Source: Klebsormidium nitens (lineage: Eukaryota; Streptophyta; Klebsormidiophyceae; Klebsormidiales; Klebsormidiaceae). From it: DNA of 64,000 nucleotides. How positions within the stretch are numbered: the stretch's first letter is position 1; each line of letters begins with the position of its first letter. The DNA is taken from positions 1 through 64,000 of the forward strand of contig DF237439.1 in NCBI GenBank assembly GCA_000708835.1, read 5' to 3'. Below are positions 44,301 to 56,922 of the stretch, piece by piece. A model generated the notes under the pieces. The model saw only the letters and a program-made list of their open reading frames with translations. It was not told where the DNA came from and did not search any database. The translations under genes and the position numbers were made by a program.

Positions 44301-47300
44301 AGACACCTCATATACTTGCAGGACTGTAGCGCCCCGTCAGAGGACGTCGTGGAAAACGAGTGGTCGTCCTCGCACCCCGGTTTTGTCGCGCCGGGGGATC
44401 CCCCCGGGTCTGCCGAGAACGTGGCGTACTTCCTCGAAAGCCTGCGCTCGCAGCTGTCGGCCCTCCAGGTGAGGAGACGGGGTTCTTGCTGACGTCAAAA
44501 GGACGTCAGCGGTTGCTTCTTGCAGCGTTCGTTATGGTGCTTGTTCAGAGCCCGTGCTATCTGCCATCTGAGTGAAGGGGACTCTTGAGGTTGGGGCACC
44601 TCGAGATGACGTCGGCAGACGAGGCCCTGATGTGGCCGCATGAGTGCGTCATACTTCGTCGGATCGTAATCGTTTGCTATGTTGTTACTGGAATCCTTTG
44701 AGGCGGTTGTTTGCTTAATTAGATGTGTAGATGCCAGCCCTTGAAGGTGAAGCTGGCGAGGTAAAAATGTGGGAAAAAGTGTTTTGCGGATCTTCATTGG
44801 TTGCTAGTGTCACTACTGGGAGTCTTTGAGGCGGTTGCTTGCTTCATTAACTGTAAATGTAAATGGAAATGACCCCTGAAAAATGTTGGCGAGATCATTA
44901 ATCATGCTTTTCTCTGAGAGGAGTCACTAATCGTGGCGGCCGTTGAACTGAACAGTCCTGGACACTGGCCCCAGGTCAGTGACCTTAGCTTCCAAGTTCG
45001 ATGCTGCTCAGTCCAATTATTTCTCAGAGGCGAATACGGTGGCTGGCCACCTCAATCCCGACAGACTTCCAGAAACTTTCACAAGCTCCTAACCCATCTC
45101 AACTGAAATGAATTGCGATCAACCAGCTCAAGCCTGACAGTCTGACACCCTTGACAACAGTGTTTGCTTTTTCCTGCCACAGAACTCTTGGGGTGCCGCT
45201 ACTGGCTGGCTGATCTACTTCAAATGAAACCACCACTCTAGCCGTAATACCGTGACACTTCTCAGCGACAGGAATAGCTTCGTCTTGTGGCGCGCAACGC
45301 AGTGACTGGCTGTCTTATTTCAATTGACGTCTTTTGTACGTCGATTACTCTGAGATTGAAGCCTGACACCATTCATGACAAGATTTGCTTCTTTTTGTGA
45401 CAGAACTCCTGGCGAGCAGCACAGTGGCTGGCCGACCTCAAATCGGAGGACCTGGAGAAACTCGCTGCGCCTACCGGTGTCATGGTTCCTTACTACCGCC
45501 GTGACGCCAACGACCGGTACATGGCAGTCTACCGTGCTCTGGGGCTGGAGCAATGTCTCCGGAGGGATCCCTTTCCGGCGGAATGGGCTTGGGCGGAAGT
45601 CGAGGGGGAGAGCCCGAAACGGAAGCGGTGGGAAGATGTGCAGCGGAAGAAGGCGGAGGCGGAGAGGGCACGGTCCCATTTGTGGCGGTATCCTAGGTAA
45701 GGGCTTGCTTCTTTTCTAGATACTTGGCCGTGTTCTCACCTGCGGGGTTCTCTGCTTCCGGGCCCGATCAGGACCCAGTTCCTTTGATGTGTGAATATCC
45801 TCAGGGACGCTTTAGCTTGAGTGGTTGTTACAGGTGCATCCTTTGGTGGTCATCTGGAAACGAGGGCCTTTCCCATATTTAGTCAGTTTAACTTCCGCTT
45901 GCCTGGCTTTCCAGCTGCATTTCATACGATGCAAACGTGGAAGACCCAACCCGCCTGGCAGAGGACTTATCCAATTTCACTATGCTGGTTACGCTCATGA
46001 ACAGGCCGCCAAGAGGTTGTAGCCTACATGCCCCTGAGCTTTGGATTGATTCTATATTTAGCGGTTGAAACGAACAGAGCAATAAGAGTCCCTGCAGGCA
46101 TATCCGGTCTGGCTGGACCTTTGACACCGCTGCGCTGAAAGCGGCGCTCGCCACCCCTGTCGAAGACGCCAGGCGCATCTACTTGTCCAAGGCCACTCTT
46201 GTGGTCGTCCCCAGCAACCTAATCCAGCATTGGCTGTCGCAAGTGAGTATTGCGCGACCATTTTTCGGATTGTGTTGTTTGTTCCTGCTCGTCTGGGGAG
46301 CACGGGTTGACCACAAGAATATCAAGTTGTGCTGTGTTTAGTTTTTATGTTGAAAGCCTTTTTTTCAGGACTTCGGGAAGGGCCGGCTGCGGGTGTACCT
46401 CCTTGAGAGACGACGAAAGGATTCTTGTTGGAATGGTCCAAGCACTTTGCTTTGGGACTGACTTTTTCTTTTTAGTGATCTTGAAACTCTGGGCCAGAAA
46501 ATCATTGGGGTATACCGGCCAACGCAGCACACGTGTTGCCCGTTTCTCCCGTCAGGCATTCGAAGCAATCTCAGATGCTCAGAGTTGGTGCTCTCATAGA
46601 ATTTTTGATCAACAATATAATCTGGTGTACGATGTGCCATTTACCATATGACGGCAGCTTAAGGTTTCCAGGCCCTAATATCACTTGACGTCTTGAAAAC
46701 ATGCGCCATCGTGAAAAGCTGATACGTCACTCCCTCTCGTTTTTACAATCGAACGACATATTACTCTTAAGTGCTAGGCGTTTTTGCAGCGCTGAAACTC
46801 TTCCTCTCACTTCTTTGTCAGATCCGGAAGCACCTCCCTCCCGGCCAGCTCAAGGTCCACGTGTGGGACGGAAACGAGGCCACGTCACCCTCCGCCCACA
46901 AGCTGGCCTGGGAGTATGACGTCGTGCTGACGACATTCAGCCGGCTGAGCGTCGAGTGGGCCAACAAGGTTGACAGCACGCTCATGCACGTGCACTGGCT
47001 GAGACTCATTCTGGACGAAGGGCACACGCTCGGTGAGGGCGCTTATCCCTTCCAATGCATTTTGTTTCGCTCCTTTCTTTTATTTGTATCGGGAAGGTCC
47101 ATCGCTCTAGCGTCCACGTCTTTGATCACTTTCATGCGCATCTTATGTGTAGTGGCACTTGCTGATGCTCATCCTGGACTTTAAAAACACATGCTCGGTG
47201 GGGGTTGTCAATTTTGTTTGTGATTTTGCCTCGTTCGTTCTCCTGTGCTGATTCCAACAGGCTTTCTCTGTTCGCCTCCGTCGTTCAAGCCATTGTATAG

Positions 47301-50300
47301 TTCAGGTTCTGTTCGATGCATGTGTCTGTGTGTTGACTTATCTTGTATAAGTAGACGCTTGGCGAATTCGTCGCCGTTCCGAGGTCTGAAAGAACAATTT
47401 CCATTCTGCGAGGTTGGTCAGGTGTCTCCTGGATGATCTTCTATCCTGATCTGGTGTGCGTTCCTTTCTGCGCGCCCGTTTTTTCCTTGCTATTCTCGCA
47501 TGCAGCCAATGTTTCCATTTCAAAGGAGTTCTGAATTTCTTCCCTCTGGTTCGCAATCTGTCGCTCTTTCTCGTCATCAAGACCAAGTGCGCTGAAGAAT
47601 AAAGCAGAGAACGAGCGAAAAGGTGCGGACTCACGATCCACGAAAGCTGACTTTCTCGTGGCCTTCCGCCGGTGCAGGTTCCTCGTTCCAGGTGACAAAC
47701 AAGCTGCAAATGACCATTGCGCTGCGGGCGGACATGCGCTGGGTGCTGACCGGAACACCGACGCCCAACACACCCAACAGCCAGGTGCGCTGTTTGCGAG
47801 AATAGCATGCACAACTACTCTGATGTCATAGTCGTTCATTGAACACACGGCTGAGCAGTCTGTGACCCCTCTTGAGCCTCCGCTGAACAACGCGCAACGC
47901 GATGTTGCGAGGTCTCTGCTCATTGGAGTCATAGCTTCCACTTCCTCAAGGTTGTGGCTTATTGACGCCATGTGGTTAACACATGAGCAATCCCGAGGGG
48001 AACCAATCCGAGGCTTGCAGGAATTACTCCATTTACCAAGATCGAGTGGTGTGAAACCTCTTCTTTGAACGTTTTGGCGAAGCCTTCAATGCGCATTCCT
48101 TCTTGGCTGCGCATCTAATGGCTTGCATCCCTGGGACACTCTCAGCCTGCTCCGAAACCATTGTGCCCCAGCTGGAAGATGCTGTACCTTCTTCCCGTGA
48201 ACTCTTTTTATAGAAGTAAAACCTTCTCCTGGTTGTCAGCCCGCTCTAAAAGTCCTTGCATGCAGTGGCGATCAGCAGTTGTTTAATGAAGTACTTCATC
48301 CTCTCTGCGGTCAAATCGACCCCAATGTTGCCACATGACCGCGGACTAGAATCCGCTTCTGGAGTCGCTTTCAAAGAGGTGCCGTGTTCCAAAGCACCAA
48401 GTGAAACTGTTAGCTGCCGACGAAGCACAAACAACAGCAATTTCGTCTTGTTTCCAAAAGTAGAAAGTCTCGAAGTCAAAGCTAGCCATTTAGCTCTTTA
48501 TAGCTACTTGCCACCTCGCTTTAGTGTGAACGCTCTCCGCTTCGCGATTCTGAATGTTCTCCAGAACCTGAAGCCGTCGGATGCCTTCGGAGCCTCGATC
48601 GTACCGTCCAAGGTCCAGACTCGTGCTCCGAGCATTTCCATTACACAGCGCTGGAAACTCCTTCGCATATTGCCCACTCACACCGTTGCTCAGGATCTTT
48701 GCACGTAGCATTACGGCGTGCAGCGAAAGCAAGATCAGGAACCATGCTCCGAGCACTCCCAAGGAAAACTGAAACCCAAAGGCTTTGGGAAACTTTTTGC
48801 AGGTCGCCCGTTTACACCCCTTGCTCACAAAGAGGGTTGCTACGGCGATCAGCAGAAGGTGTGGGAAGCCACGACTCAGAAGCAAGAAATCAGGCCTGCT
48901 AACCAGACCAGACATGGTTCGCCTAATCCGATCTGACGAAGTTTCCGGGTCGCGCATTTACACCCGTTGCTCAAGTTTCTGCACGAGGGGTGCTACAACG
49001 AGCTGCAGAAGGTGTGAGAAGCCACGACTCAGAAGTAAGAAGTTAGGCCTGCTAACCAGACCAGACATGGTTCGCCTAACCCGATCCTACGAATATTTTC
49101 AGGTCGCGCATTTACATCCGTTACTCAAGTTTCTGCACGAGGGGTGCTACGGCGAGCAGCAGAAGGTGTGGGAGGCAGCGATCCAGAAGCCGTTTGAGGC
49201 GCAGCGCGAGGAGGGGCGACTGCGGCTGGAGGAGCTGCTGCGGCGCACCATGATTAGCGCGACCAAGGAGGACATGAGGACCATCCCGGAGTGCCACAGA
49301 AAGGTAAGAATTCTCCTTCTTTTGGAAAATGGGTGCCGGTTCCTAAGTTTGATTGACTCAGACTATTCCATCTAATATCGAGACGAGACTGTAAAATGGT
49401 CACGCGAGAGTTGGGCAGAAAGAAAGTCAGAAAGCAAGCACTGCGTCAGCGTGACTGGAAAGACATGCGGACCATCGCGGAGTGACACCGAAAGGTACGA
49501 TTGCTGAACCGGCTGAAACATTTTTCAGGGTTTATAGCTTGATGAGGGTCTGGAAATTTTAGAAGCTAAACAGCTTGAAGCATATGACATGGAGATGCAG
49601 AGCGAGCAAGGAGGACATGAGGACCATCCCCGAGTGCCACAAAAGGTGAACAGACCCGTGATACCAGAAGAATATCTGTATCCAATAAGGCAAAACTCTT
49701 TGAATCTTGATAATTTTAATATGAGGGTCGGAGAAAGAGATGCGAGGAATTGATCACCATGACTAGCGCAACGAAGGAGGACACAAGGACCATCGCAGAG
49801 TGCTACAGAAAGGTACAACACTTCAGGATTTGCCAGGTAAAGACCATCGAGAAAAGTTCTGCTTTTCATATAAGGCATTTGATGAGATACGAAGTCGCGT
49901 TCCTGATATGGGGCTCATCCTGGTCGATCGGTACGGGGCTTCGTTTGGGTCCATGAGCTGTCAATTCGTTGAGCAAGCTTCATCCTTTGGTGATATTTTT
50001 TCTTGGACGCTCGATCTATCTCTTTGAACGAAAGTTCCGACGCCCAGTCTGCCCACGAAAAGACACTTTCCAACCGCCTCGCCAGAGAACAAAATAAAAA
50101 ACGCGCAGACAACATCTTTAGAAAGCCTTAAAATATTGAAATTTGTCTTAACCTATTTTCCGTACCCGCAGTTGGTGATGTTGGAGTTCACTTCCGGCCA
50201 CGCCAAGTCGTACAACGAGCTCGTCGGCACCGTGAAGCGCAACCTGCTGCTGGCCGACTGGAACGATCCGAACCACGTGGAGAGCCTGCTCAACCCGAAG

Positions 50301-53300
50301 CAGTGGAAGCTCGCGCGCAACACTGTAGACAACGTGCGCAAGAGTTGCTGCGTTGCTGGGAACATGATGGTGAGGGTTTACAGGATTTGAGTTCGTATGT
50401 TTTCAGATTTCTTGCAAGCTTTGAGGGATTTAACCACGTGGAGAGCCTGCTCAACTCAATAGCAGTGGGCTGGCGCGCAATACTCTGAACCACGATCACA
50501 AGATTTGCTGGGTTGCTGGAGATGATGATGAGGGCTTCGGCGACCTTTATTCTGCTCTCAGAAAGTCTGCGCACTTTAAAAGCGGTGCCATGTAGAGAGC
50601 CTGTTGAAGCCGAAGCAGTCACGGTGGAAGCTCGAACGCCACACTGTGGATAACGCTCGATTGGATTGCTGCGTTGTTGACCCAGTATTATCGTGGGGGT
50701 GTTCGATTGTAAACAAGCATAACTTCGAGGGTCGCGGGTTGGAGCTTAGGTTTCTTGTTGACCGGGTAGCGCGCCTGACCGAGACTGAAAGCCCTGCATA
50801 ACAGGCACACAAGTAGGATCATGATGGCAAGGGATTGGATTCTGTTCTTCTCGGAGGATCTGAGGACCCAAGCGCTGGCCGAAGACAGTGTTTGCGTATT
50901 TCCCTGTTAGTGAAGGATCAGATAAGTGGCGCATGTGCTCCCCCCATCTCAAGGATCCGCTTGCAAGTGTGCGGCAGAGGTCCTTTTTGCTAGATGTGAG
51001 TCTTCGTCACTCCAAAGCTCGGCCCCCTTTGCAGGTGGAAGATACCCCAGGTGAAATCGAGGAGACCATGGAGTCCCTCACGGTTCCCCCCGCGAGAGCT
51101 GACCACATCCGATCCGCCCTCAAGAGCGGGGGCCATTGTGACCGGTGCAGGTAAACGCGAGCACTTTACATCACCAGGATTGACCGCGAGGAATCATGTG
51201 TACGTTGAACGGCTCTGCTTTATGAATTGATGTAAGAGTGATCAAAGTCTTCTGGAAAGGGCAAACAAGATGGTCTTAGTGAGACCTATCAATCCTACTT
51301 TGTCTGCTGACTAAGGAGTCTAAAAACTGGGCGACAACCAGGTCCCTATCTACTGAATTATCTGATCCTGAAGTAAACGGCGCAAGATCAGGACCAGCAG
51401 CGAAAAGATTAAGTCTTTGACCTGAATAACAGAATCGAAGACGGATTGATCCAGCTCGCACCTGATCACGGACGCGGTTGAGAGGAGCCGAAGCCATGTG
51501 ATTCGGGAAGCATTAATCAAAGTCCTCAACCCTGTTTCTTCTTGTCAATCTGCCTGCCGTTGGTCATATTTCGTGCGCACCTCCTCTGTACCGGTTCCGC
51601 TGACTGAAGCTCAAGGTCCTTAGTGGGCAGGGACTGCCATAGACCGTAAGACATGCAACAAAAGGACCGACAGTGCCCCAAGCTTTCTCGAAAACCTGAA
51701 CCTTAGACCCTTTCCCAACCAGTGTCTAGAGCTGCCTCCCTCTGGTCACACCCTGCGCGCACCTCCTGTGCGTCGCTTGCGTCAGCATAAGCGGGACTGC
51801 TACAAACCGTACAAGATGCAACACTCGGCAAAAATTCAAGCCCTGGAATCAATCTTTTAACTTTATCTTTCTATTCCTTCCTCCAAACAGTGCCTGGAGT
51901 CGTCTGCCATTCATCACGCCCTGCGCGCACCTGCTCTGCATTGCGTGCGTCAGCATAAGCGCAACGCACTGCACCGTCGGGGAGTGCTACAAACCGTACA
52001 AGATGCAGCTGAAAGGCTGGCGGCCGGAGAACCCCAGCCCGCGGGGCCCTGTTCCGCAAGACCTCATCGAGCTGCAGCCGTCCTACACGCAGGTAAGGGT
52101 CGTGGGACCCGGCAGAACAGGGCCGCTTCACACGTTTCCCTCGCCCCACCTTTGAAGCGCAGTGTTGAAGGATGCTGGGTGAGGTTTCGTGCTAAAGAGC
52201 GGAGGTTGAACATTGGGAATTTGGAAGGAAGAAGCATCTTGCGATGTAAGCGGGTTGGCTTCGCAGCACATCTTTGCGGTTTTCTGTTCGATCAAAGGGC
52301 CGTACATGTGCCGATACGAAGCGGTCCCACATGACCAGTGGGCTGTGTTGAGAACCCCAGTTCGAGACGCTGAGCACGGGCCGCCAGGCGTTGGTTGTTG
52401 AGAGGAAAGCATTCTAAAAAACGCCAATTGTTGACACCATGTATACATTTGGGTTGTCTGCACTTGGAATCCCGGTAGACAAATTCCCTCGAAACCGGAA
52501 TTGATCGATAGAGTATGAGGCTGTCTTATCTGTCCGTCACTTGTGACTACCAACTTGCGAAGCACCCAAAGCACCAAGGCAACGAGTCAAGAGCTTCTTG
52601 CTTGCTAGGCTTGGGCTCGCGATTAAGGACATTGCTCGCCCTTCCCTGAGCGACTGCGTGTTGCGACCAGTCTCAATGTAATCGCGCGTCCTAGCCGCCT
52701 ACAAAGTATGAGGAAAAGATTTCGACAACGAAATCCGGTTTAACCAGGCGGAGTGGAACCCGGACAGGCAAAACACCTAGAGCAGCAAGCTGACTCAACC
52801 CTGTGGGTTTTACTCGCTTATCTGGAACGAAACGAAGCACGGATTTTGAGGGTCGTAAGCCATTGCATCTTAAGAAATTTGAACACTGACGAAGTTTGGC
52901 GTTTTGCCCAGGCGGAATGGAACTTCGACTGGCCAGAACACCCAGAGCAGCAAGCGGACTCGACCCATCCTTTTGCTTGGCTGATTCATGGGTCAACGAT
53001 GCACGGGTTTGCGTGATCCGAGCGGATCGCTCGTAAATTGTAATCGGAGTCCCAATGACCAATGTTTGCAGTTTTCTCAGGCGGAGTGGAACCCGGATTG
53101 GCAAACACCCAGAGCAGCAAGCTCATTAACCCTCTCCTTTTCACGTGGTGCATTGTTTCTAACGAAGCACGTCTTTGCGCGTCCTAGCCGCCTACAGAAG
53201 ATTGGAAAAGGGACTCCCAAAAGGAACAACTTTTTGTTACCAGGCGAAGTGGAACCCCGACTGCCAGCACCCAGAGGAGCAAGCTGACTCAACCCTGTCG

Positions 53301-56300
53301 GTTTGCTCGGCTTCTTTGGATTCAAGCAAAGCACGGGTTCGCTCAATTCAAGCTATTGCATGTCGAGATTGTGATTGTTGACAACCTTCTACGTTTTTCC
53401 AGGCGGAGTGGAATCCTGACTGGCAGAATACCCAGAGCAGCAAGCTGTCGTACCTCAAGCGCTGCATCCAAGAGATGCTCGCCTCCAACGCCGCGCTGCT
53501 CGCAAAGGCCGCCACAGAGGAAATTGATCCAGTGCTCCCCCAGGGTGACGTCAGCGGAGGCGAAGGTGACGCGAGCGCCAGCTGGCAGCAGTTGAAGCCA
53601 ACGAAAGCGCCAACGGTGTGGTAAGTGCTAAGCCCAACTTGCGCTTCCGAGGACACAATTCGATCCACATTTTCGGTTGCTGGACAGTCCAGTATTGACG
53701 AGGTCGATCGGCTGAGTAGGCTAGTGGTTAAGGAGTTGATTGATTGAGGAGTCGCTTGTTTCCCGCTGCCCAGTTGCGTCTAATGTTTTGTGCCACGACA
53801 TTGTATTTGACGAAAGGAGGCCGCTAAACGACTCCGGCGCTTGGGGAGGGCGGTTCAGTAGGATCGCCCTTTCCATGCGCCAGGGGAATCGGAAACGTGT
53901 TGGACGCAACCGAAGAAGCAGCTTCAGAAGCATCGAGTCGTCGTCTTCAATTTCCCGGAAGTCGTTGAATGAAGCAATGTCTTCGGCCACTGGCTCCCGA
54001 TTTGGATGCGACCAGAGACAGAGGGAATCGCTAGGCTTCCGTCTCTTGGGGATCAGAAGTCTCCAGTTGCAGGAGTTGTAGCAAGACGAAGAAAGGCGGT
54101 GTCTGATGCGAGGAGAGTATCGCCGCTCGAAGTCAAGCATAAGGAGCTCGCCACTCTAAGGCAAGCGCAAGACTGACAACCCCTGTTACAAATCTGACTG
54201 ACATCTTGCCCGATGCAGGCCCACCGGTTCCGATGCCGGTGCTTCTGGGGGATCCCCCGAGCGGCGGCCGGAGAAGGCGATTGTGTTTTCGGAGTTCCTG
54301 GAGTATCTGACGCTGGTGGAAGCACAGCTGGCCGCTGCGGGCATTGAGAGCGCAGCAATGTACAGCCCCAAAACGCAAGGCATGAAGGTAAGGCCGCAAA
54401 ACAGGGAATTGAACGTAAGCAAACGGCAGGTTCTTGGCTTTGGATGTTGTGAGGTATGTACCTTCTGAGTTGGAAAGTCAGAATAAATAGCTGGCAGCAG
54501 TGGGCAGCGATACATAGCCCCAGAATGGCATGAAGGTAAGGTCGAGAAACTGGACTTGTGTAAGCATTCCGGAGAGGTAAAGAGGTCTTACTCTCGATAA
54601 ATGGAGAATACTTGAGGCTAAGCGACAGTTCTATCTCGGGGTTCAATCCACTCCTGAACCAACTATGCAATCCGTTGTGTTTGTTCCCCCGGCCTTCAGC
54701 CCTCGGGTCTGTGTCCCTTCTCTTTCTTCTGATTCGTCCGGAAAGATTGGCGGACTGCGTAGGAGCTGGAGTGGTCCTGTGGCATACCCTCTGGTCGAGT
54801 TCAGCTGTGTCTCATACGAAACATTGCGTTCCACAAGGGCTGCTGCAGCATTCAAAACATCCGTTTCCGCCAGCCATATTCCCGCTTCCCAATCTGTCTT
54901 TACCGAAAACGTCTCGAGCGTCGTTAAGGGTCAAGTTTTGACATTCTCCTCTTCATGGTGCTAATAGACCTCGGTGCATCACGAGCAAAGATTTCTGAAT
55001 TAAATCCACCTTTTCCAGGATTTACCGATTCGCGGCTGCATTTTTGTGCCGTGCTAAGAAGTGCTCGGTTTGTGACCCCAGCGTCGTATAAGTGGTGCTT
55101 TGATTTGCGCGAAGAAAACACTGCATCAGTTCCCATTCAGGGAGAGAAGAAATTGCGGTTGCGTGCACGGACGAATCGTATCGGAACCCCGTTTGCAAGG
55201 CAACACCCACGAACCCGACGTCTGGACTTGGTCGCCCGACATTTCTCTGAAAGGCTGTCACCACCTATCATTACTCCCTACCATTGAAACTACATCACAC
55301 GGAAAGCTCTTTTAAAGCGCTCCTGATTACCGTGTTTGCAGATGCACGCCCTGAGGCGCTTCATCGAGTCGCCCACGTGTTGCGTTCTGGTGATGGACTC
55401 GACCGCGGCGGTGGGTTTGGATCTGAGCTTCGTCAGCCGGGTCTACCTCATGGAGCCCATCTGGGACAAGAGCCTCGAGGAGCAGGTAACGCTCACACCG
55501 CGACACCAGCCCAGCGTTATGCGCCTTTTGATCAGGTAAACCAGCATCTGCGTTCTGGAACTCTTCGCTGGATTGACTGGCGATGTTCTGCCTGGGAGTC
55601 TGGCAAAGTGACTACAGTGCGTGTCTTCCAATTGCGGATTCGGGACACTCGTCTGAGCAAGCGGTATCATTCCAGCGGCAGAGTCCGTTTGCGCTACAAA
55701 GCGGTCTGGTTACTCTAAGTTCATTATCTGCAGTTCCCCCACTGCAAGACAGCGAGATGTTTATGTGATTGTCACGACACGCACGGCCCGGTATTGGCAA
55801 GAGACAACCTCGCAAATCCATCTGAATCTCGTCAGAAGACTCCAAGAATTCCGTTCCTGCTTAACTTTTATATAGTCGATGGGCCATCCTGGCAGGCGGC
55901 AGATCTGTTTCCCCGCACTCGTCCCATCGCTCCAACGTGTTCCAAAACGCATGCTCTCTTTCTAGATTGTGAGTCGTGCCTGGCGCATGGGCGCAACCCG
56001 CCCGGTTATGGTGGAGACTCTCGCGATGAGAGGCACCATCGAAGAGGAGATGGTCCAAGTGCTGCAGGTAGGCTGTCAAAGTCTCAGCTTTACGTTTAGG
56101 AATATTTCATACCCTGTTGTTCACTAACACGAGTCCCGCTATCGTCATGATTACGCCTTTACCCAGAGACGTCTCTCGAGCCGTTTGAATATGGTGGAGA
56201 CTGTCGCGATGAGAGCCACCCTCGAAAAGGAGATCACGAGCGAGTGCAGGCAGGCGCCTTTAAACCTTTCCTACTTGCCGAGGTCCTCTCCCAACTTGCT

Positions 56301-56922
56301 TTGAACGGGGTGTAGATATTCCCTTCGCCCTACGTATCCCAACGCTGGTTCCATTGTGTCCCTTCGCCCTACTCTGCTGGACCTGCTTTCAATCCTACTC
56401 TGAAAAGTATGTTGCTGGGACGCTAATCCGGAGGGGTGCATGCTGGCCCTTGCGCCGAAACAGATTTGAAAAAGTTGCAAGACCGCTAGCTTTTCTTGGT
56501 GAAACTTGGTACCCTGCGCTTCTTAGACGATGTCAAAGGAGGAGCCTAACCAGTTAAGAAAGTGCCTGGTAGCTCGGTCGGCGATGTTCCAAGTCTGCCC
56601 CTCTACTGAGCTGTCGCCCCACATATTTGAAAGGCGCTGACGGGTGCTGGTCTTGATAGGCTGTGTTTCTGCAGGTTCAAGCTTTTTCACCGTTTGAACT
56701 TGCTCGATGACTGGTCTACAGAGGTGCAGGTTGCTGGATGTTTCAGAAGGGTAGCTTCTTTAAGCGCAAAGCATTCTTTATTGAAGCTTCAGAATGCCCT
56801 TTGTTATGCAGAGTCAGGAGGAATACAGCGGGAAGAGCCACCGGGAGACCCAGGAGCTGAACGCGCGTATCTCGTGCCTCTCCCGGCTGAGCCCGGTCGG
56901 GTTGCCGGACAGTCGGAAATAG
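38312..56922 (+). CDS. F-box / SNF2 helicase with CW and RING fingers (At3g54460-like)
   Basis: Exons: 38312-38729, 39174-40141, 40591-40823, 41595-43974, 44322-44468, 45404-45696, 46098-46242, 46822-47032, 47678-47784, 49103-49303, 50172-50369, 51035-51150, 51891-52092, 53403-53620, 54219-54387, 55342-55485, 55966-56067, 56818-56922. All junctions are in phase, about 2,118 aa. Order: start MDNKLVGYLLLVLKAK; F-box (CDLPDEVLILIMEKLG); Walker A (DEPGMGKT); long acidic insert; CW finger (WVECEACHKWRRLP); VVVPSNLIQHW; DEGH; GTPTPN; RING (CDRC...ITPCAHLLCIACV); helicase lobe 2 (KAIVFSEFLEYL, AVGLDLSFVSRVYLMEPIWD, ISRAWRMGATRPV class end). It probably acts as a chromatin remodeller/ubiquitin-ligase-type nuclear protein reading H3K4 methylation through CW. 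It is larger than the Arabidopsis protein, mainly through exon 4. The last exon is the least certain. Confidence 0.88.
38919..39170. repeat. Tandem duplication ending in poly-C, with N gap
   Basis: The block actctgaagtcctgggagtg...cacatatgc is present at 38926 and again at 39074. Each copy ends in a poly-C run (38991-39004 and 39142-39162), with N bases between (39005-39068). It lies in the intron before the F-box exon. The region is poorly assembled. Confidence 0.8.
41280..41594 (+). repeat. Decayed copies of exon-4 start
   Basis: Exon 4 begins with coding for YPKWFCKFEGMADGQ. A related block (ggttctgcagctaagggcttggcggatggcca, split here at positions 41483-41514) sits 141 bp upstream, and a weaker one lies near 41283. 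Confidence 0.55.
43366..43827 (+). repeat. 21-bp coding repeat, 22 heptapeptide units
   Basis: In exon 4 of the helicase gene, a seven-residue unit of the form [S/L]-D-x-A-R-G-S/G repeats about 22 times (SDTARGS, LEAARGG, LDAARGS...). It is degenerate at both ends. It lies between Walker A and the CW finger, so it is an insert in helicase lobe 1. Confidence 0.85.
45040..45403 (+). repeat. Decayed copies of exon-6 start
   Basis: The start of exon 6 (NSWRAAQWLADLK) is echoed at about 45181 (agaactcttggggtgcc), 45289 (ggcgcgcaacgcagtgactg) and 45040 (tggctggccacctc). The copies contain stops. Confidence 0.6.
48800..49102 (+). repeat. Two decayed copies of exon-10 start
   Basis: The acceptor-proximal part of exon 10 (gtcgcgcatttacatccg, then ggtgctacggcgagcagc) recurs at 48803 and 48949, 146 and 154 bp apart from each other and the exon. 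The copies are about 80-90 percent alike by eye. One has a stop at the position of a Trp codon (tgtgag). Confidence 0.85.
49440..49815 (+). repeat. Three decayed copies of exon-10 end plus donor
   Basis: The end of exon 10 (TKEDMRTIPECHRK then gtaag) is repeated downstream near 49469, 49621 and 49787. Spacing is about 191, 152 and 166 bp. Each keeps an aaagg-t-like donor region. Confidence 0.8.
50430..50700 (+). repeat. Two decayed copies of exon-11 end
   Basis: aaccacgtggagagcctgct in exon 11 (50271) recurs exactly at 50433. A weaker copy near 50592 continues through the Asn-Thr-Val-Asp segment. Spacing is about 162 and 153 bp. Confidence 0.8.
51545..51815 (+). repeat. Two decayed copies of the RING exon start
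   Basis: The RING exon at 51891 is preceded by copies at about 51722 (acaccctgcgcgcacctcct, then tgctacaaaccgtacaagat) and about 51548. Spacing is about 170-180 bp. In-frame stops are present. Confidence 0.8.
52745..53402 (+). repeat. Four decayed copies of exon-14 start
   Basis: The acceptor and first codons of exon 14 (caggcggagtggaa..., AEWNPDWQNTQSSKL) recur at 52745, 52909, 53078 and 53240 before the exon at 53403. Spacing is 164, 169, 162 and 160 bp. Each keeps a CAG. Confidence 0.9.
54497..54545 (+). repeat. Copy of exon-15 end plus donor
   Basis: The end of exon 15 (agccccaaaacgcaaggcat then gaaggtaagg) is repeated about 153 bp downstream with the donor intact (atggcatgaaggtaagg). 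Confidence 0.75.
56160..56255 (+). repeat. Copy of exon-17 end
   Basis: tatggtggagactgtcgcga and gatgagagccaccctcga at about 56189-56225 repeat the end of exon 17 (MVETLAMRGTIEEEM), about 181 bp downstream. Confidence 0.75.
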
